A program made the translations under genes and the position numbers. Below are positions 18,301 to 27,030 of a stretch of 64,000 bases of DNA, piece by piece (position 1 is the stretch's first letter; each line of letters begins with the position of its first letter). Location of the stretch: contig SVEQ01000003.1 of NCBI GenBank assembly GCA_015057325.1, positions 1 to 64,000 of the forward strand, in the 5' to 3' direction. Under the pieces are notes generated by a model. The model was not told the DNA's origin. It saw only the letters and a list, made by a program, of their open reading frames with translations, and made no database searches. This stretch comes from Lachnospiraceae bacterium. GTDB taxonomy: Bacteria; Bacillota; Clostridia; Lachnospirales; Lachnospiraceae.

Positions 18301-21062
18301 TCAAGAACACTTCCTGCTCCGGCAAAATAAAGCCCCGGTGTCGGTGATGTAGATGAACTATATGCCACCTCATCAATAGAGTATCCAACATAATTAGGTG
18401 CTGTAATATCGTACTTAACTGTAAGACTGCCTACATCGGTAATAGCACCCGGATACTCAACACCATTATCATCTGTTCCTTTACCGGAAAGGTTCCTTAA
18501 TCTTATCTTCAACGTACCGTTCTTTGAGTATTCAGAATATTCCTCTTTGATAGGAAGTCCTGCACCAATTGCTCCGGTTTCCCAAGTTGCACCACCATCA
18601 GTAGATACTTCTACTGTATCATAACCGTTTTGAGCTTTAATTGTCGCATCAGCTGCAGTATAATAATCATCTGTTTTTGAACCGGCATCAAAGTAATAGT
18701 TCGTATCAAGATGCGGTTTCTCTTTGGTAACAGTAAAACTACCCTCCGTAATATTAACATCATAATTACTTGCACCTGCAGTAGCCTTCACCAGATATGT
18801 TCCTGCTTTCTCATAATCATCAGAAGTTGCAGTTGGTCTGTTTGTTGATAACGTAAGATTAAGTACTGTTTTTAAATCTTTACCTTCATCTTCCGCAAGG
18901 ATACCGTAAACATCATTATGATGAGCTGAAGATTTGTCTTCTGTAACACTGAAGTCAGGATTCTTCTCACCTGCTTTTACAGAAGTTTTGTCCGCTGACG
19001 TAACAACCCATACAGGTCTCGGTGTAATTGAACCTGTTACTTCTTGAGGACATGTATACTTCTGTGCTTCAGGATCTGAAGCATCGCCATTTACTTTTAT
19101 AACAGGGTTAATCAATTCAATTACCTTATTATCACCAACGTCAGCATCCTGATAATGTGCACCATCACAACTAACAGTAAGTGTCGGTTCTCCTTCAACC
19201 TCATAAGTCAATGGGAAATTGGCATTAACCGTTGTTTTGGCATCGTAAGGCTTAGTTGTATATGCCAATCCTTTAAGTTTAATTGCTTTATTGTTAATAG
19301 TAAAATTAATCGTAAAGTCTTCACTTGATGAATTATCGGAATTAGTAACGGTAATTTTAAGACTTGTTGAACCGACTTTGTTGCCCAAACCATTTGTATC
19401 ATCTTTGGCAAGATATTGTACATATACACCATTTGCAGGTTGAACAATTACATTAATACCATATGCTTTAACCTTATTAATCTCTGACGAATCACATGAA
19501 TATGCAAGTTTACCGCTGTTTGCTGAATCTGCATAACTTGAATGTTCAAATTGAGCTTTTATTTGTGTGGGTTCAGAATCATATTTCTTATATGTTTTAA
19601 CAAAGTTAGTCTGCTGTCCATCAACCAAAACAATATCATCATCATCATATTGAGGATATAATGTAAGTGGCGAACCGCTAACAGAAGCATCATACAAAGT
19701 TTTTCTGATTGCCGGATAATTATCAAGAAGTTGCCCCTTTGTAACTGTATTAGTAGTTTGACCCACTAACCATTCGTCCTTAACCTTCTTACCAACTTTA
19801 TTGTCTGCTATTATATTGCTGGCAACAGTATAGTTACCTGCCCCATACTTTGGATGATCTGTGGTTGTCTCACCATCGGCCACACCGTCATGGTCATAAA
19901 TAATATCGTATGACAAACCATCCCAAACAAACGTGATTGTATGCTTTGGTGTATTGCCTGTTATTGTAATATTTGCAGTAGCTTCTTTGGTAGACTCATT
20001 AAAATTAACAACTGCGCTAGCACTTGTAGATTCGCTGGCATTAGTTAATTTGTAACCATGTCTGTATATAGAAGAAAGTGAAATGTTCGCAGAAATGTTA
20101 CCGCTTTCATCTGTATCAACATTAACCTGGGTAGCATATTCATCTGTACCCAAAGCAACCGGAGTGCCTCCAAACGTAAAACTACATGGGTCATCACTGT
20201 CACAATTGCGCTTAATCGTTATATCATATTTTGTTAATACTCTCTTTAAATAGAGATGCACTCTACCATCACTTGATATAGGTACATTACTCATATCTGT
20301 ATATTCATTATTGTAATTGTTATCTGCATACCATTTGTTAAGGACATTGTAGCAACCGCCAACACCTACACTCTCCGATGCCTGAAATTGACTTAATATA
20401 CTTGTAAGTGTCTTGCCGTCTTTTCCTGCTTTGCCCAAATTACAAGTTGTTCCATCCGAATTAGGCTCAAAATAAAATGTTGCCTGATATCCACCTGTTG
20501 ATGTACCACCTTCATTACCTGTAGAATCTGAAGTAACAACTACTTCTACATAATTCGGGTCAGTATTGGACTCGATTTCTTCTTCTTCAATACCCCAATC
20601 AGTTGTATCAGGACCCGCAACAGAAGCATCAGACTCTGAAGTACCTTCTGTAGAATTAACAACATCATTCATTGTATCTTCTTCAATAGTATCTGCATTA
20701 TCAGAACTTTCTGTTATATCAGTTGTTTCTTGAGCAGGCTCCGCCTGTTCATCAGAAGACTTGTCTTCTTTTGCTTCCTGAGCAGACTCTTTGTCATCAG
20801 CCTGTAATTGCTGCTGAAAAACAAGTGTCTCTTCTGTATCAATAAGTTCTGTAGCTGAAGAAGTGAGGAAATAAGATTGGGAAACAAGCATAACCATAAC
20901 CATAATAAGCGCAACTACCCTCTTACCGGCACCTGTGCTCCATGAGAAGAAATATCCAATTACACTTATAATCGCAACAAGTGCAAGTGCAGGATACGTT
21001 AATAACTTATGCTTCTTTGCTACTCCTAATAATTTCTCGATAATTCTTTCTTTCAGATTCAT
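15333..21062 (-). CDS. Giant cell-surface protein with Ig-like repeats and a sortase-type C-terminus
   Basis: A 1909-residue protein. Hydrophobic segments lie near residues 22-43 and 50-68, so secretion may use a long signal or leave an N-terminal anchor. An acidic, serine/threonine-rich stretch (about 80-190) and an InlB B-repeat-like segment (about 200-280) follow. Next come MBG/YDG-like modules and several Ig-like modules marked by DTAGN, DNAGN and DNAEN endings, then a fibronectin-III-like module near 1480-1570. The C-terminus is a Pro/Asp/Lys-rich spacer, then AKTGD, a hydrophobic segment and the tail RKKMKE. That is a sortase signal except that the usual LP before xTG is YA. I took the ATG at 21062 (AGAGG eight bases upstream). 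Probably a wall-attached adhesin or carbohydrate-binding protein; the ligand is unknown. Confidence 0.8.
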   Translation of the reverse strand: MNLKERIIEKLLGVAKKHKLLTYPALALVAIISVIGYFFSWSTGAGKRVVALIMVMVMLVSQSYFLTSSATELIDTEETLVFQQQLQADDKESAQEAKEDKSSDEQAEPAQETTDITESSDNADTIEEDTMNDVVNSTEGTSESDASVAGPDTTDWGIEEEEIESNTDPNYVEVVVTSDSTGNEGGTSTGGYQATFYFEPNSDGTTCNLGKAGKDGKTLTSILSQFQASESVGVGGCYNVLNKWYADNNYNNEYTDMSNVPISSDGRVHLYLKRVLTKYDITIKRNCDSDDPCSFTFGGTPVALGTDEYATQVNVDTDESGNISANISLSSIYRHGYKLTNASESTSASAVVNFNESTKEATANITITGNTPKHTITFVWDGLSYDIIYDHDGVADGETTTDHPKYGAGNYTVASNIIADNKVGKKVKDEWLVGQTTNTVTKGQLLDNYPAIRKTLYDASVSGSPLTLYPQYDDDDIVLVDGQQTNFVKTYKKYDSEPTQIKAQFEHSSYADSANSGKLAYSCDSSEINKVKAYGINVIVQPANGVYVQYLAKDDTNGLGNKVGSTSLKITVTNSDNSSSEDFTINFTINNKAIKLKGLAYTTKPYDAKTTVNANFPLTYEVEGEPTLTVSCDGAHYQDADVGDNKVIELINPVIKVNGDASDPEAQKYTCPQEVTGSITPRPVWVVTSADKTSVKAGEKNPDFSVTEDKSSAHHNDVYGILAEDEGKDLKTVLNLTLSTNRPTATSDDYEKAGTYLVKATAGASNYDVNITEGSFTVTKEKPHLDTNYYFDAGSKTDDYYTAADATIKAQNGYDTVEVSTDGGATWETGAIGAGLPIKEEYSEYSKNGTLKIRLRNLSGKGTDDNGVEYPGAITDVGSLTVKYDITAPNYVGYSIDEVAYSSSTSPTPGLYFAGAGSVLDFGTYIKKQVTINIKFEDTTSGVNKLYYGLFGNSINDSNPVLFDQTTGVATISVLRDALTAADKDRTGVIKFRAVDTAGNQSADYILRPDGNTKDDYEWSVEEEGPTVGGLAIYYGENKDKIVGAAGRYYNHCEARVSVSDTVSGLERIEWYVNDTLFRTDEIHGDSKTISNMESDGITPKAYTCSLLGSELVAKGINTNNVSVYAVVYDNAGNEKATQKSVEFKIDDVAPEYETSFDENTWTNNTNIDVLVWDDLSDIKYASVTGPDGVTDNLKYEKQTGNKYTVSINATTKGSYTLELSDNAENITRKTWNIQKISTTVPDCPNKYITFAPEEPNGLDGWYKKGDIVPSVTIKNIKSVDEGAGVTPTDVTTSYRIWKEGESSFKYNKNDISSTKDSEKISLSDDGVWYINAWAKSISNVYCHTNCEDNDHSDIKTIKIDCTEPKIDFYTEKGSNSSVIVNFTVTDATSGVNSKTIEVMHGNQKLDATIEAISNGYKGSFVIDEVGDYSIQAADNAGNASDKTAFTPMSMKIKAITNLTDNTATVGANIIKGTFDIKSTAVAYKKVSDEEYTEADSAEVVTTDGKAVSAVLSGLSPATSYAYKITAVSDANEVLEYEGYFRTVSDSQAGISVVGMARYDDGSDGSITVGIFEGGICIMAKEVAAGSEFTFDNLPDGNYNIVATDGTYSKNMRLLIDNGMIVYPLHYIDLVLSGKNTSVVITTSDTPNVTADGMDTIFTDDYINFTADDRKLIDNNGTVEFRLYATLMPKTSVSSEEISAMYAVTDSNKVVAAYLDLSLYKIVTDPAGNVTQSKVTNLANPAHISVTIPLGSIAGKPGLQVVRIHNDGENFLGSVLVDEDSNPNTYTISTNQFSTYAVLYTVNNEEATTQQSTVQQDTGVITPIIPDSGKETPVTITPKPSTDDDDDEDVSEIKDKSKKPKDSSTASTVGSLTSSGYAKTGDATPIVMLFAIMTMSCAAFIVLRKKMKE

Positions 21063-21465
21063 CCCAATCACCTCTTAATCTTCATTCTATCTAAAGCAAA
21101 ATTGTCATAATTAGATACTATTATAGTAATCTATATGTATATATCGTCATAACAAAACACATAGTTAATAGTGTATGAGTTATAAATGCACGCAAAAAAG
21201 AAACCGCATGCACGATAATTACTGTAAGTATATCATATAATAACAGTAATGAAAAGAATTTTATTGCAATTTTCACAAATTACATGGTAATTTTATGTAA
21301 ACAGCACAATATATTGTATCTGAAGCATTTATTATCAGTATGTTTCACTTGACAAATTTCAGTTTAATGTTACTATTAAATGCGATGCAATTATATAAGG
21401 AAACAATCTTTTAATGTTTCCGCACAAAACAATAAGAAAAATAAAGAAAAAAGAGGTATTAAGTC
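21063..21465. other. Divergent spacer between the surface protein gene and ptb
   Basis: About 400 AT-rich bases. I see two short palindromes that could be operators: TTACTGT/ACAGTAA (21219-21249, 17-base gap) and AAATTAC-ATG-GTAATTT (21277-21293). There is also a ptb promoter (21349-21376) and a GGAAAC/GTTTCC hairpin in the ptb leader (about 21399-21420). A TATAAT lies on the minus strand near 21120 for the surface protein gene but without a good -35. No coding frame is convincing here. Confidence 0.5.
21349..21376 (+). promoter_or_regulatory. Predicted sigma-A promoter of ptb-buk
   Basis: TTGACA (21349-21354) and TACTAT (21371-21376) are 16 bases apart, about 90 bases upstream of the ptb ATG. 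Confidence 0.65.
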
Positions 21466-22380
21466 ATGGCAAAAACATTTGACGATTTGCTCAAAAAAGT
21501 TGCAGCTTGCCCTACTAAGAAGGTTGCAGTTGCAGTTGCTCAGGATGATGCTGTCTTAGAGGCAGTTGCAGAAGCTAAGAAACGCGGTATCGCAGAGGCT
21601 ATTCTTGTTGGTGATGAGGACAAGATTAAAGAGGTTGCTGCTTCTATAAGCATGGACCTTTCAGGTTATGAAATAATCGACGTAAAAGATGATTATGAGG
21701 CTGCTCTTACAGCTGTTAAACTTGTACACGACGGCAAAGCTGATATGTATATGAAAGGACTTATCGATACTAAATCATTCTTAAAGAGCGTACTTGACAA
21801 AGAGGTAGGTCTTCGTACAGACAAGACTCTCTCTCATGTATGTATATTTGACATCGAAGGTCACGAGGGACTTCTCTTCCTTTCCGATGTTGCATTTATA
21901 CCTTACCCTGACCTTGAGACAAAGGCTAATATCATTAGAAATACAGTAGAGATTGCTCATGCTTGCGGTATTGAGAATCCTAAGGTTGCTCCTCTTGCAG
22001 CAGTTGAGGTTGTTAACCCTAAGATGCCTGTTACTGTAGAGGCTGAGGAACTTACAAAGATGAATGAGCGTGGCGAGATTACAGGATGTATCATCGACGG
22101 TCCTCTTTCATACGACCTTGCAACAGATTCAGAAGCTGCTCGTCATAAGGGTGCTACAGACCGTAAGATTGTTGGTGATGCTGACATTCTTCTCTTCCCT
22201 GACATTCATGCAGGTAACATTACTTACAAAGCACTCGTTCACAATTCAAAGAGTGTTAACGGTAACGTACTTACAGGAACAAAGGCTCCTGTAATCCTTA
22301 CATCACGTTCCGATGATTTTGAGACTAAGGTAAACTCTCTTGCAGTTGGTGCAGTTGTTGCCGAAGCTCTTAACAAATAA
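21466..22380 (+). CDS. ptb: Phosphate butyryltransferase
   Basis: A 304-residue enzyme of the phosphate acetyl/butyryltransferase family. It exchanges CoA of butyryl-CoA for phosphate, giving butyryl phosphate. The family pattern is clear: [39 protein letters not shown], and the C-terminal [18 protein letters not shown] with [18 protein letters not shown]. Length (about 300) is that of Ptb rather than the longer Pta. The next gene, butyrate kinase, starts 28 bases later, the standard ptb-buk arrangement that makes ATP in the last two steps of butyrate formation. AAGAGG precedes the start. Use of branched or other acyl-CoA substrates is possible. Confidence 0.95.
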   Translation: MAKTFDDLLKKVAACPTKKVAVAVAQDDAVLEAVAEAKKRGIAEAILVGDEDKIKEVAASISMDLSGYEIIDVKDDYEAALTAVKLVHDGKADMYMKGLIDTKSFLKSVLDKEVGLRTDKTLSHVCIFDIEGHEGLLFLSDVAFIPYPDLETKANIIRNTVEIAHACGIENPKVAPLAAVEVVNPKMPVTVEAEELTKMNERGEITGCIIDGPLSYDLATDSEAARHKGATDRKIVGDADILLFPDIHAGNITYKALVHNSKSVNGNVLTGTKAPVILTSRSDDFETKVNSLAVGAVVAEALNK

Positions 22381-22408
22381 TTACATGTTCTACAAGGAGG
22401 ATATGAAT

Positions 22409-23476
22409 ATGGCTTACAAGATTTTGATTATTAACCCGGGTTCTACATCAACAAAGATTGGTGTATACGAAGACGAAAAACAGATTTTTGAAGAGACATT
22501 AAGACATCCTACAGAGGAAATCGCAAAATACGCTTCTATTATTGACCAGAAAGATTTCCGTAAGGAAGTAATCCTTAAAGTTCTTGCAGATAACAACTTC
22601 GATATTAAGGATTTAGATGTAGTTGTTGGTCGTGGTGGACTTTTAAAACCTATTCCGGGTGGTACATACGCAGTAACTGATGATTTACTTGAGGACCTTA
22701 AGATTGGTAAGCAGGGACAGCACGCATCTAACTTAGGTGGTATCCTTGCAAAGGAAATCGGTGATGAAGTTGGTGTTCCTTCATACATCGTTGATCCTGT
22801 TGTTGTTGATGAGTTAGAGCCTGTTGCAAGATATTCAGGTATGCCTGAGCTTCCAAGAAGAAGTATCTTCCACGCTCTTAATCAGAAAGCTGTTGCTAAG
22901 CGTTATGCAAAAGAAATCGGCAAATCATATGATGAACTTAGCTTAATCGTAATCCATATGGGTGGCGGTGTTTCAGTCGGCGCTCATAAGAACGGTAAGG
23001 TTGTTGATGTTAATAACATCCTTGACGGTGAGGGTGCTTTCTCTCCTGAACGTGCAGGTACAGTTCCTGTCGGTGACCTTATCAAACTTTGCTACTCTGG
23101 CAAATATACAGAGAAAGAAATCTACAAGAAAATCTGCGGTAACGGCGGATTTAACGGATATATCGGAAGCAACGATATGAGAGATCTTATCAAATGGAAA
23201 GCTGAAGGCAACGTTGAAGCTGCTAACCTTATTGATGCATTCCATTATCAGATTGCAAAGGATGCAGGTGCTATGGCTGCTGTTCTTAACGGTAAGGTAG
23301 ATCAGATTATATGTACAGGCGGTATCGCATACGGCGAAGATACAATCAATGCTTTAAAAGAAAAGCTTGGTTGGATTGCAGACTTTACTGTATATCCGGG
23401 TGAGGATGAGCTTCTTGCTCTTGCCCAGGGTGCACTTCGTGTAATGAACGGCGAAGAGGAAGCCAAAGTATATTAA
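22409..23476 (+). CDS. buk: Butyrate kinase
   Basis: A 355-residue ASKHA-fold kinase converting butyryl phosphate and ADP to butyrate and ATP. The phosphate-1 loop is [14 protein letters not shown] at the N-terminus. Further motifs are [35 protein letters not shown] (phosphate-2), [15 protein letters not shown] and the C-terminal GGIAYGE adenosine motif. I chose the ATG at 22409 because AAGGAGG lies eight bases upstream; two earlier in-frame starts are too close to or before that site. The gene ends with a strong terminator. Together with Ptb it is the alternative to the butyryl-CoA:acetate CoA-transferase route, which is not seen in this window. Confidence 0.96.
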   Translation: MAYKILIINPGSTSTKIGVYEDEKQIFEETLRHPTEEIAKYASIIDQKDFRKEVILKVLADNNFDIKDLDVVVGRGGLLKPIPGGTYAVTDDLLEDLKIGKQGQHASNLGGILAKEIGDEVGVPSYIVDPVVVDELEPVARYSGMPELPRRSIFHALNQKAVAKRYAKEIGKSYDELSLIVIHMGGGVSVGAHKNGKVVDVNNILDGEGAFSPERAGTVPVGDLIKLCYSGKYTEKEIYKKICGNGGFNGYIGSNDMRDLIKWKAEGNVEAANLIDAFHYQIAKDAGAMAAVLNGKVDQIICTGGIAYGEDTINALKEKLGWIADFTVYPGEDELLALAQGALRVMNGEEEAKVY

Positions 23477-23496
23477 TAACTTACACTCAATATTTT

Positions 23497-23531
23497 AAGT
23501 GCTGCATGCATTATGCAGCACTTATTTTTTT
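23497..23531 (+). terminator. Terminator of ptb-buk
   Basis: A perfect 11-bp stem AAGTGCTGCAT/ATGCAGCACTT has a 5-base loop and is followed by ATTTTTTT. Confidence 0.92.
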
Positions 23532-23540
23532 GTAATATAA

Positions 23541-23571
23541 AAGGAGTGAGTTATTATCAAACTCACTCCTT
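23541..23571 (-). terminator. Terminator of the purine permease gene
   Basis: A perfect 12-bp stem AAGGAGTGAGTT/AACTCACTCCTT lies 18 bases after the permease stop. On the minus strand it is followed by TTTATATTAC, and the T-rich complement of the buk terminator tail lies beyond. Confidence 0.85.
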
Positions 23572-23589
23572 GAATGCATCTTAATTATA

Positions 23590-25032
23590 TTACATTGTTA
23601 CAAAGATGAATTTCAATACGAAAAGTGCTGCAATAATTGTGATTACAACGTCCTTCTTCTGATATCTTCCTGTAAATAATGTAATAATTACATATGCAAT
23701 AGCACCGATACCGATACCGTTTGCGATTGAATATGTAAGAGGCATCATGATAAGTGCAAGGAATGCAGGAACTGCTGAAGCTATATCATCCATATCAACC
23801 TTAGCAAAACTCTTCATCATAAGAACACCAACATAAATAAGCGCCGGTGCTGTAGCTGCACTAGGAATCATGCTTGCAAGAGGGCTTAAGAATAAGCAAA
23901 GTGCGAAGCAGATTGAAGTAACAACACTTGCAAGACCTGTTCTTGCTCCTGCTGCAACACCTGACGATGACTCAACGAATGTTGTACATGTAGATGTACC
24001 GAGAGCCGCACCACATACTGTTGCAATAGAGTCACAAAGCATTGATTTATTAACATTGATAGGATCACCGTTCTCATCAAGCATTCCTGCCTGAGAAGCT
24101 GTACCATATAATGTTCCAATAGTATCGAACATATCTACAAGACAGAAAGTGATGATGAGCATTACTGCATTAAATACACCACCTACAGGCGCGCTTACAA
24201 ATGCATCTGACCATGCCTTACCATCAAGAAGACCAACAACACCAACTGAACCAAAATCTCTGAATGTCTGGCCGATAGCGCTTACATCAAAGCTTGGAAC
24301 CTGGTTCATAAATACATAGTAAATAACTGATGTAAGAAGAATAGAAATAATAACACTACCCTTAATCTTATACTTCTCAAATACAGCTATAAGCAAAAGT
24401 CCAATAAATGCTGCAATAGCAGGAGCATAATCAGCCCATTTACCACCGTGAATATCTACAAACTGTACGAATGTGTACTGATTAGCCTGAATAAGACCTG
24501 CATTTTTCATACCAATCATTGCTATGAAAAGACCGATACCTGCGGGAATTGCTTTCTTCAAACATTCCGGCATAGCCTTGGCAATGTACTCTCTCGCACC
24601 CGTTACCGAAAGGAATAAAAATACAAGACCGGATACAAATATTATAACCATACCTGCATGATATCCCTCAATAACATCAACTCCACCAAATACTGATGCT
24701 GAAATGAAACATGTACAGAAGAATGCGTTAAGACCCATTCCACAAGCCTGTGCATAAGGCATGTTAGCAAGAAACGCCATAAGCAGCGTACCTATAATCG
24801 CACCTAATATTGAAGCAACAAATACAGAGTTCCAAATCTGTCCAAGCTGTCCTGCAACGTCAATTCCTGCTTCAGCTGCAGCTCCGGCAAGCCAACCTGT
24901 TGCACCTTCACCTGCAACCTGATTAGGATTAACAAAAACTATGTATGCCATTGCAAAGAAAGTTGTTAATCCACCGATAATCTCCATTTTAACCGAAGAT
25001 CCTCTCTCTTTAATTTTAAAGAATTTATCCAT
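23590..25032 (-). CDS. NCS2-family purine permease (AzgA/PbuG-like)
   Basis: A 480-residue polytopic membrane protein with about 12-14 hydrophobic segments. The start MDKFFKIKERGSSVKMEIIG, the motif GLTTFFAMAYIVFVNP and the QACGMGLNAFF segment mark the AzgA-like branch of the nucleobase:cation symporters, which carry adenine, guanine or hypoxanthine. The TSTCTTFVESSSGVAAGART block is the conserved central signature. GGAG lies ten bases before the ATG. It is downstream of etfA behind a terminator-like hairpin. The leader of about 110 bases does not show a purine riboswitch. The exact substrate cannot be read from sequence alone. Confidence 0.9.
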   Translation of the reverse strand: MDKFFKIKERGSSVKMEIIGGLTTFFAMAYIVFVNPNQVAGEGATGWLAGAAAEAGIDVAGQLGQIWNSVFVASILGAIIGTLLMAFLANMPYAQACGMGLNAFFCTCFISASVFGGVDVIEGYHAGMVIIFVSGLVFLFLSVTGAREYIAKAMPECLKKAIPAGIGLFIAMIGMKNAGLIQANQYTFVQFVDIHGGKWADYAPAIAAFIGLLLIAVFEKYKIKGSVIISILLTSVIYYVFMNQVPSFDVSAIGQTFRDFGSVGVVGLLDGKAWSDAFVSAPVGGVFNAVMLIITFCLVDMFDTIGTLYGTASQAGMLDENGDPINVNKSMLCDSIATVCGAALGTSTCTTFVESSSGVAAGARTGLASVVTSICFALCLFLSPLASMIPSAATAPALIYVGVLMMKSFAKVDMDDIASAVPAFLALIMMPLTYSIANGIGIGAIAYVIITLFTGRYQKKDVVITIIAALFVLKFIFVTM

Positions 25033-25055
25033 TGTTAAATCTCCTTTTTTATATA

Positions 25056-25091
25056 TTGCTGTTTAATTAAATATCATTGATTAAACAGCAA
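25056..25091. repeat. Perfect palindrome of the TTGCTGTTTAAT end sequence
   Basis: TTGCTGTTTAAT and its exact reverse complement form a 12-bp stem around 12 bases. These 12 bases are the same as the outer end of palindrome E1 and of copy A at 7-76. It lies between etfA and the permease gene and touches the etfA terminator hairpin. It may be a minimal remnant or solo end of the E1/E2 element family, or a leader hairpin of the permease; coincidence is not excluded. Confidence 0.7.
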
Positions 25092-25120
25092 ATGCCGGAT
25101 ATCAACGATATCCGGCATTT
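25090..25120 (-). terminator. Hairpin terminating the butyryl-CoA operon
   Basis: A perfect 14-bp stem AAATGCCGGATATC/GATATCCGGCATTT has a 3-base loop and lies 21 bases after the etfA stop. The minus-strand tail TTTGCTGTTT is only partly T-rich. Confidence 0.75.
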
Positions 25121-25141
25121 GGTTGTATAGCACAGCATCAA

Positions 25142-26200
25142 TTACTTATTAGCAACCTCAGCCTTAATAGCTTCTGTAAGCTGAGGAACGATCTTGTTAA
25201 GATCTCCAACGATACCGTAATCAGCTACATCAAAGATAGGAGCATCCTCATCTTTGTTGATTGCAATAATAACGTCTGACTCCTCCATACCGGCAACGTG
25301 CTGAATAGCACCTGAAATACCGATTGCAAAGTAAACGTTAGGACGAACTGTCTTACCTGTCTGTCCAACCTGATGATCAACTGAAAGCCATCCGTTCTCA
25401 ACAACTGCACGAGAACATGAAACCTCTCCACCGATTGCATCTGCAAGATCTCTTAAAAGTTTGAAGTTCTCTTCGCTTCCTACTCCACGACCACCTGATA
25501 CAAGGATCTTAGCTGACTGAATGTCAACTGTTTCCTTAACAGACTTAACAACCTCAAGAATCTCAACATACTTGTTGTCAGGTGTGAATCCAGGATTGAA
25601 CTCAATAACCTCTGCCTTAGCACCGGCAATCGGAGCAATCTTCTGCATAACACCCGGACGAACTGTAGCCATCTGAGGACGGTTGTTAGGACATGCAATA
25701 GTAGCAATTGTGTTACCACCAAATGCAGGACGTGTCATAAGCAACTGATTATGCTTCTGCTCCTGATTTGGAATAGGATTAAGCGGGAAGTCACCAATCT
25801 CAAGTACTGTACAGTCAGCTGTAAGACCTGTCTGAACACGTGCAGATACACGAGGTCCTAAGTCACGTCCGATAGCTGTTGCACCAACCAACATGATGTC
25901 CGGCTTATACTCATTAATTACAGATGCAAGTGCATGTGTGTAAGGCTCTGTTCTGTAATCCTTAAGTTCAGGATCATCAACAACGATAACCTTATCAGCA
26001 CCATACTCTGCCAACTGATCAGCAAGTCCCTTGATTCCTGAACCAAGTAATACTGCTGTAACGTCTGTTGAAAGTGCTGCTGCAAGCTCTTTGGCCTTAC
26101 CAAGAAGCTCGAATGCAATACCACTAATTTCATTATCTACCTGCTGAGCGTATACGTAAACACCCTTATACTCAGCGATCTGTTCGTTTGTTAATTCCAT
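25142..26200 (-). CDS. etfA: Electron transfer flavoprotein, alpha subunit
   Basis: A 352-residue subunit that carries the shuttling FAD. The C-terminal FAD domain shows ILVSGGRGVGSEENFKLL, EVSCSRAVVENGWL, QVGQTGKTVRPNVYFAIGIS and a downstream ISGAIQHVAGMEESDVIIAIN block. The N-terminal domain (residues 1-200) has an EtfA alpha/beta fold without the ferredoxin extension some clostridial homologues carry. With EtfB and Bcd it is expected to form the complex that oxidises NADH while reducing crotonyl-CoA and ferredoxin (flavin bifurcation, known for clostridial homologues). It is the last gene of thl-crt-hbd-bcd-etfB-etfA, 28 bases after etfB. Confidence 0.96.
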   Translation of the reverse strand: MELTNEQIAEYKGVYVYAQQVDNEISGIAFELLGKAKELAAALSTDVTAVLLGSGIKGLADQLAEYGADKVIVVDDPELKDYRTEPYTHALASVINEYKPDIMLVGATAIGRDLGPRVSARVQTGLTADCTVLEIGDFPLNPIPNQEQKHNQLLMTRPAFGGNTIATIACPNNRPQMATVRPGVMQKIAPIAGAKAEVIEFNPGFTPDNKYVEILEVVKSVKETVDIQSAKILVSGGRGVGSEENFKLLRDLADAIGGEVSCSRAVVENGWLSVDHQVGQTGKTVRPNVYFAIGISGAIQHVAGMEESDVIIAINKDEDAPIFDVADYGIVGDLNKIVPQLTEAIKAEVANK

Positions 26201-26228
26201 TCTATTGTCACCTCTTTCCCTTTCTTCA

Positions 26229-27017
26229 TCAGATAATATGCTTAGTTACTAACTTATCCATAATGTAACTAACTGCTTCATCTGCTGATTCCGGAGCTAC
26301 CTTTTCACCGGCACCCTTACGAACCTTATCAGATGCCTTAGCAATCTTTGTAGGAGAACCCTTAAGTCCTAAGTTACCGTCATCGATATCCTTAAGATCT
26401 GCTCTTCCCCATACAGTAAGCTCTGCGTCTACTGCATCGAAGATTCCGCCCGGTGTCATGTAACGAGGCTCATTTAACTCAGCAAGTGCTGTAAGAAGAC
26501 AAGGAAGCTGTGCCTTTAAGATGTGATGTCTGTCCTCATACTGACGCTTAACTGTGATTGACTTATCATCAACTGCAACGATCTCTTCTGCGTAAGAAAT
26601 TACAGGAAGTCCAAGATGCTCTGCGATCTGAGGACCAACCTGAGCTGTATCACCATCGATAGCCTGACGACCTGTGATAACAAGATCATAATCAAGGTTA
26701 CGAAGTGCTCCTGCAAGAGTTGTTGATGTTGCCCATGTATCTGCACCACCAAGTACACGGTCTGTTACAAGGATTCCCTTGTCAGCGCCCATAGCAAGTG
26801 CTTCACGAAGAACATCCTCAGCCTTAGGAAGTCCCATTGTTACAACAGTAACCTCTGCACCATACTGATCCTTAAGACGAAGTGCAGCCTCAAGACCTGC
26901 CTTATCATCAGGATTCATAATTGTGAGCATTGCTGCTCTATTCAAAGTACCATCCGGATTGAACTCAACTCCACCCTTTGTATCAGGTACCTGCTTAACA
27001 CATACAACTATTTTCAC
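26229..27017 (-). CDS. etfB: Electron transfer flavoprotein, beta subunit
   Basis: A 262-residue subunit. It starts MKIVVCVKQVPDTKGGVEFN and contains NPDDKAGLEAALRLKD, VTMGLPKAEDVLREALAMGAD, and GRQAIDGDTAQVGPQIAEHLGLP, the ETF beta signature lining the second nucleotide site. In bifurcating complexes this subunit holds FAD rather than AMP. It sits 13 bases after bcd and directly before etfA, and is translated from a GGAGG-type site. It works with Bcd and EtfA in the cytoplasm. Confidence 0.96.
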   Translation of the reverse strand: MKIVVCVKQVPDTKGGVEFNPDGTLNRAAMLTIMNPDDKAGLEAALRLKDQYGAEVTVVTMGLPKAEDVLREALAMGADKGILVTDRVLGGADTWATSTTLAGALRNLDYDLVITGRQAIDGDTAQVGPQIAEHLGLPVISYAEEIVAVDDKSITVKRQYEDRHHILKAQLPCLLTALAELNEPRYMTPGGIFDAVDAELTVWGRADLKDIDDGNLGLKGSPTKIAKASDKVRKGAGEKVAPESADEAVSYIMDKLVTKHII

Positions 27018-27030
27018 GTCTAATTACCTC

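Noticed and set aside
25033-25141. Purine riboswitch before the NCS2 permease
   Set aside because: The 110-base gap is taken up by the etfA terminator and the TTGCTGTTTAAT palindrome; the conserved purine-aptamer loops are not present.
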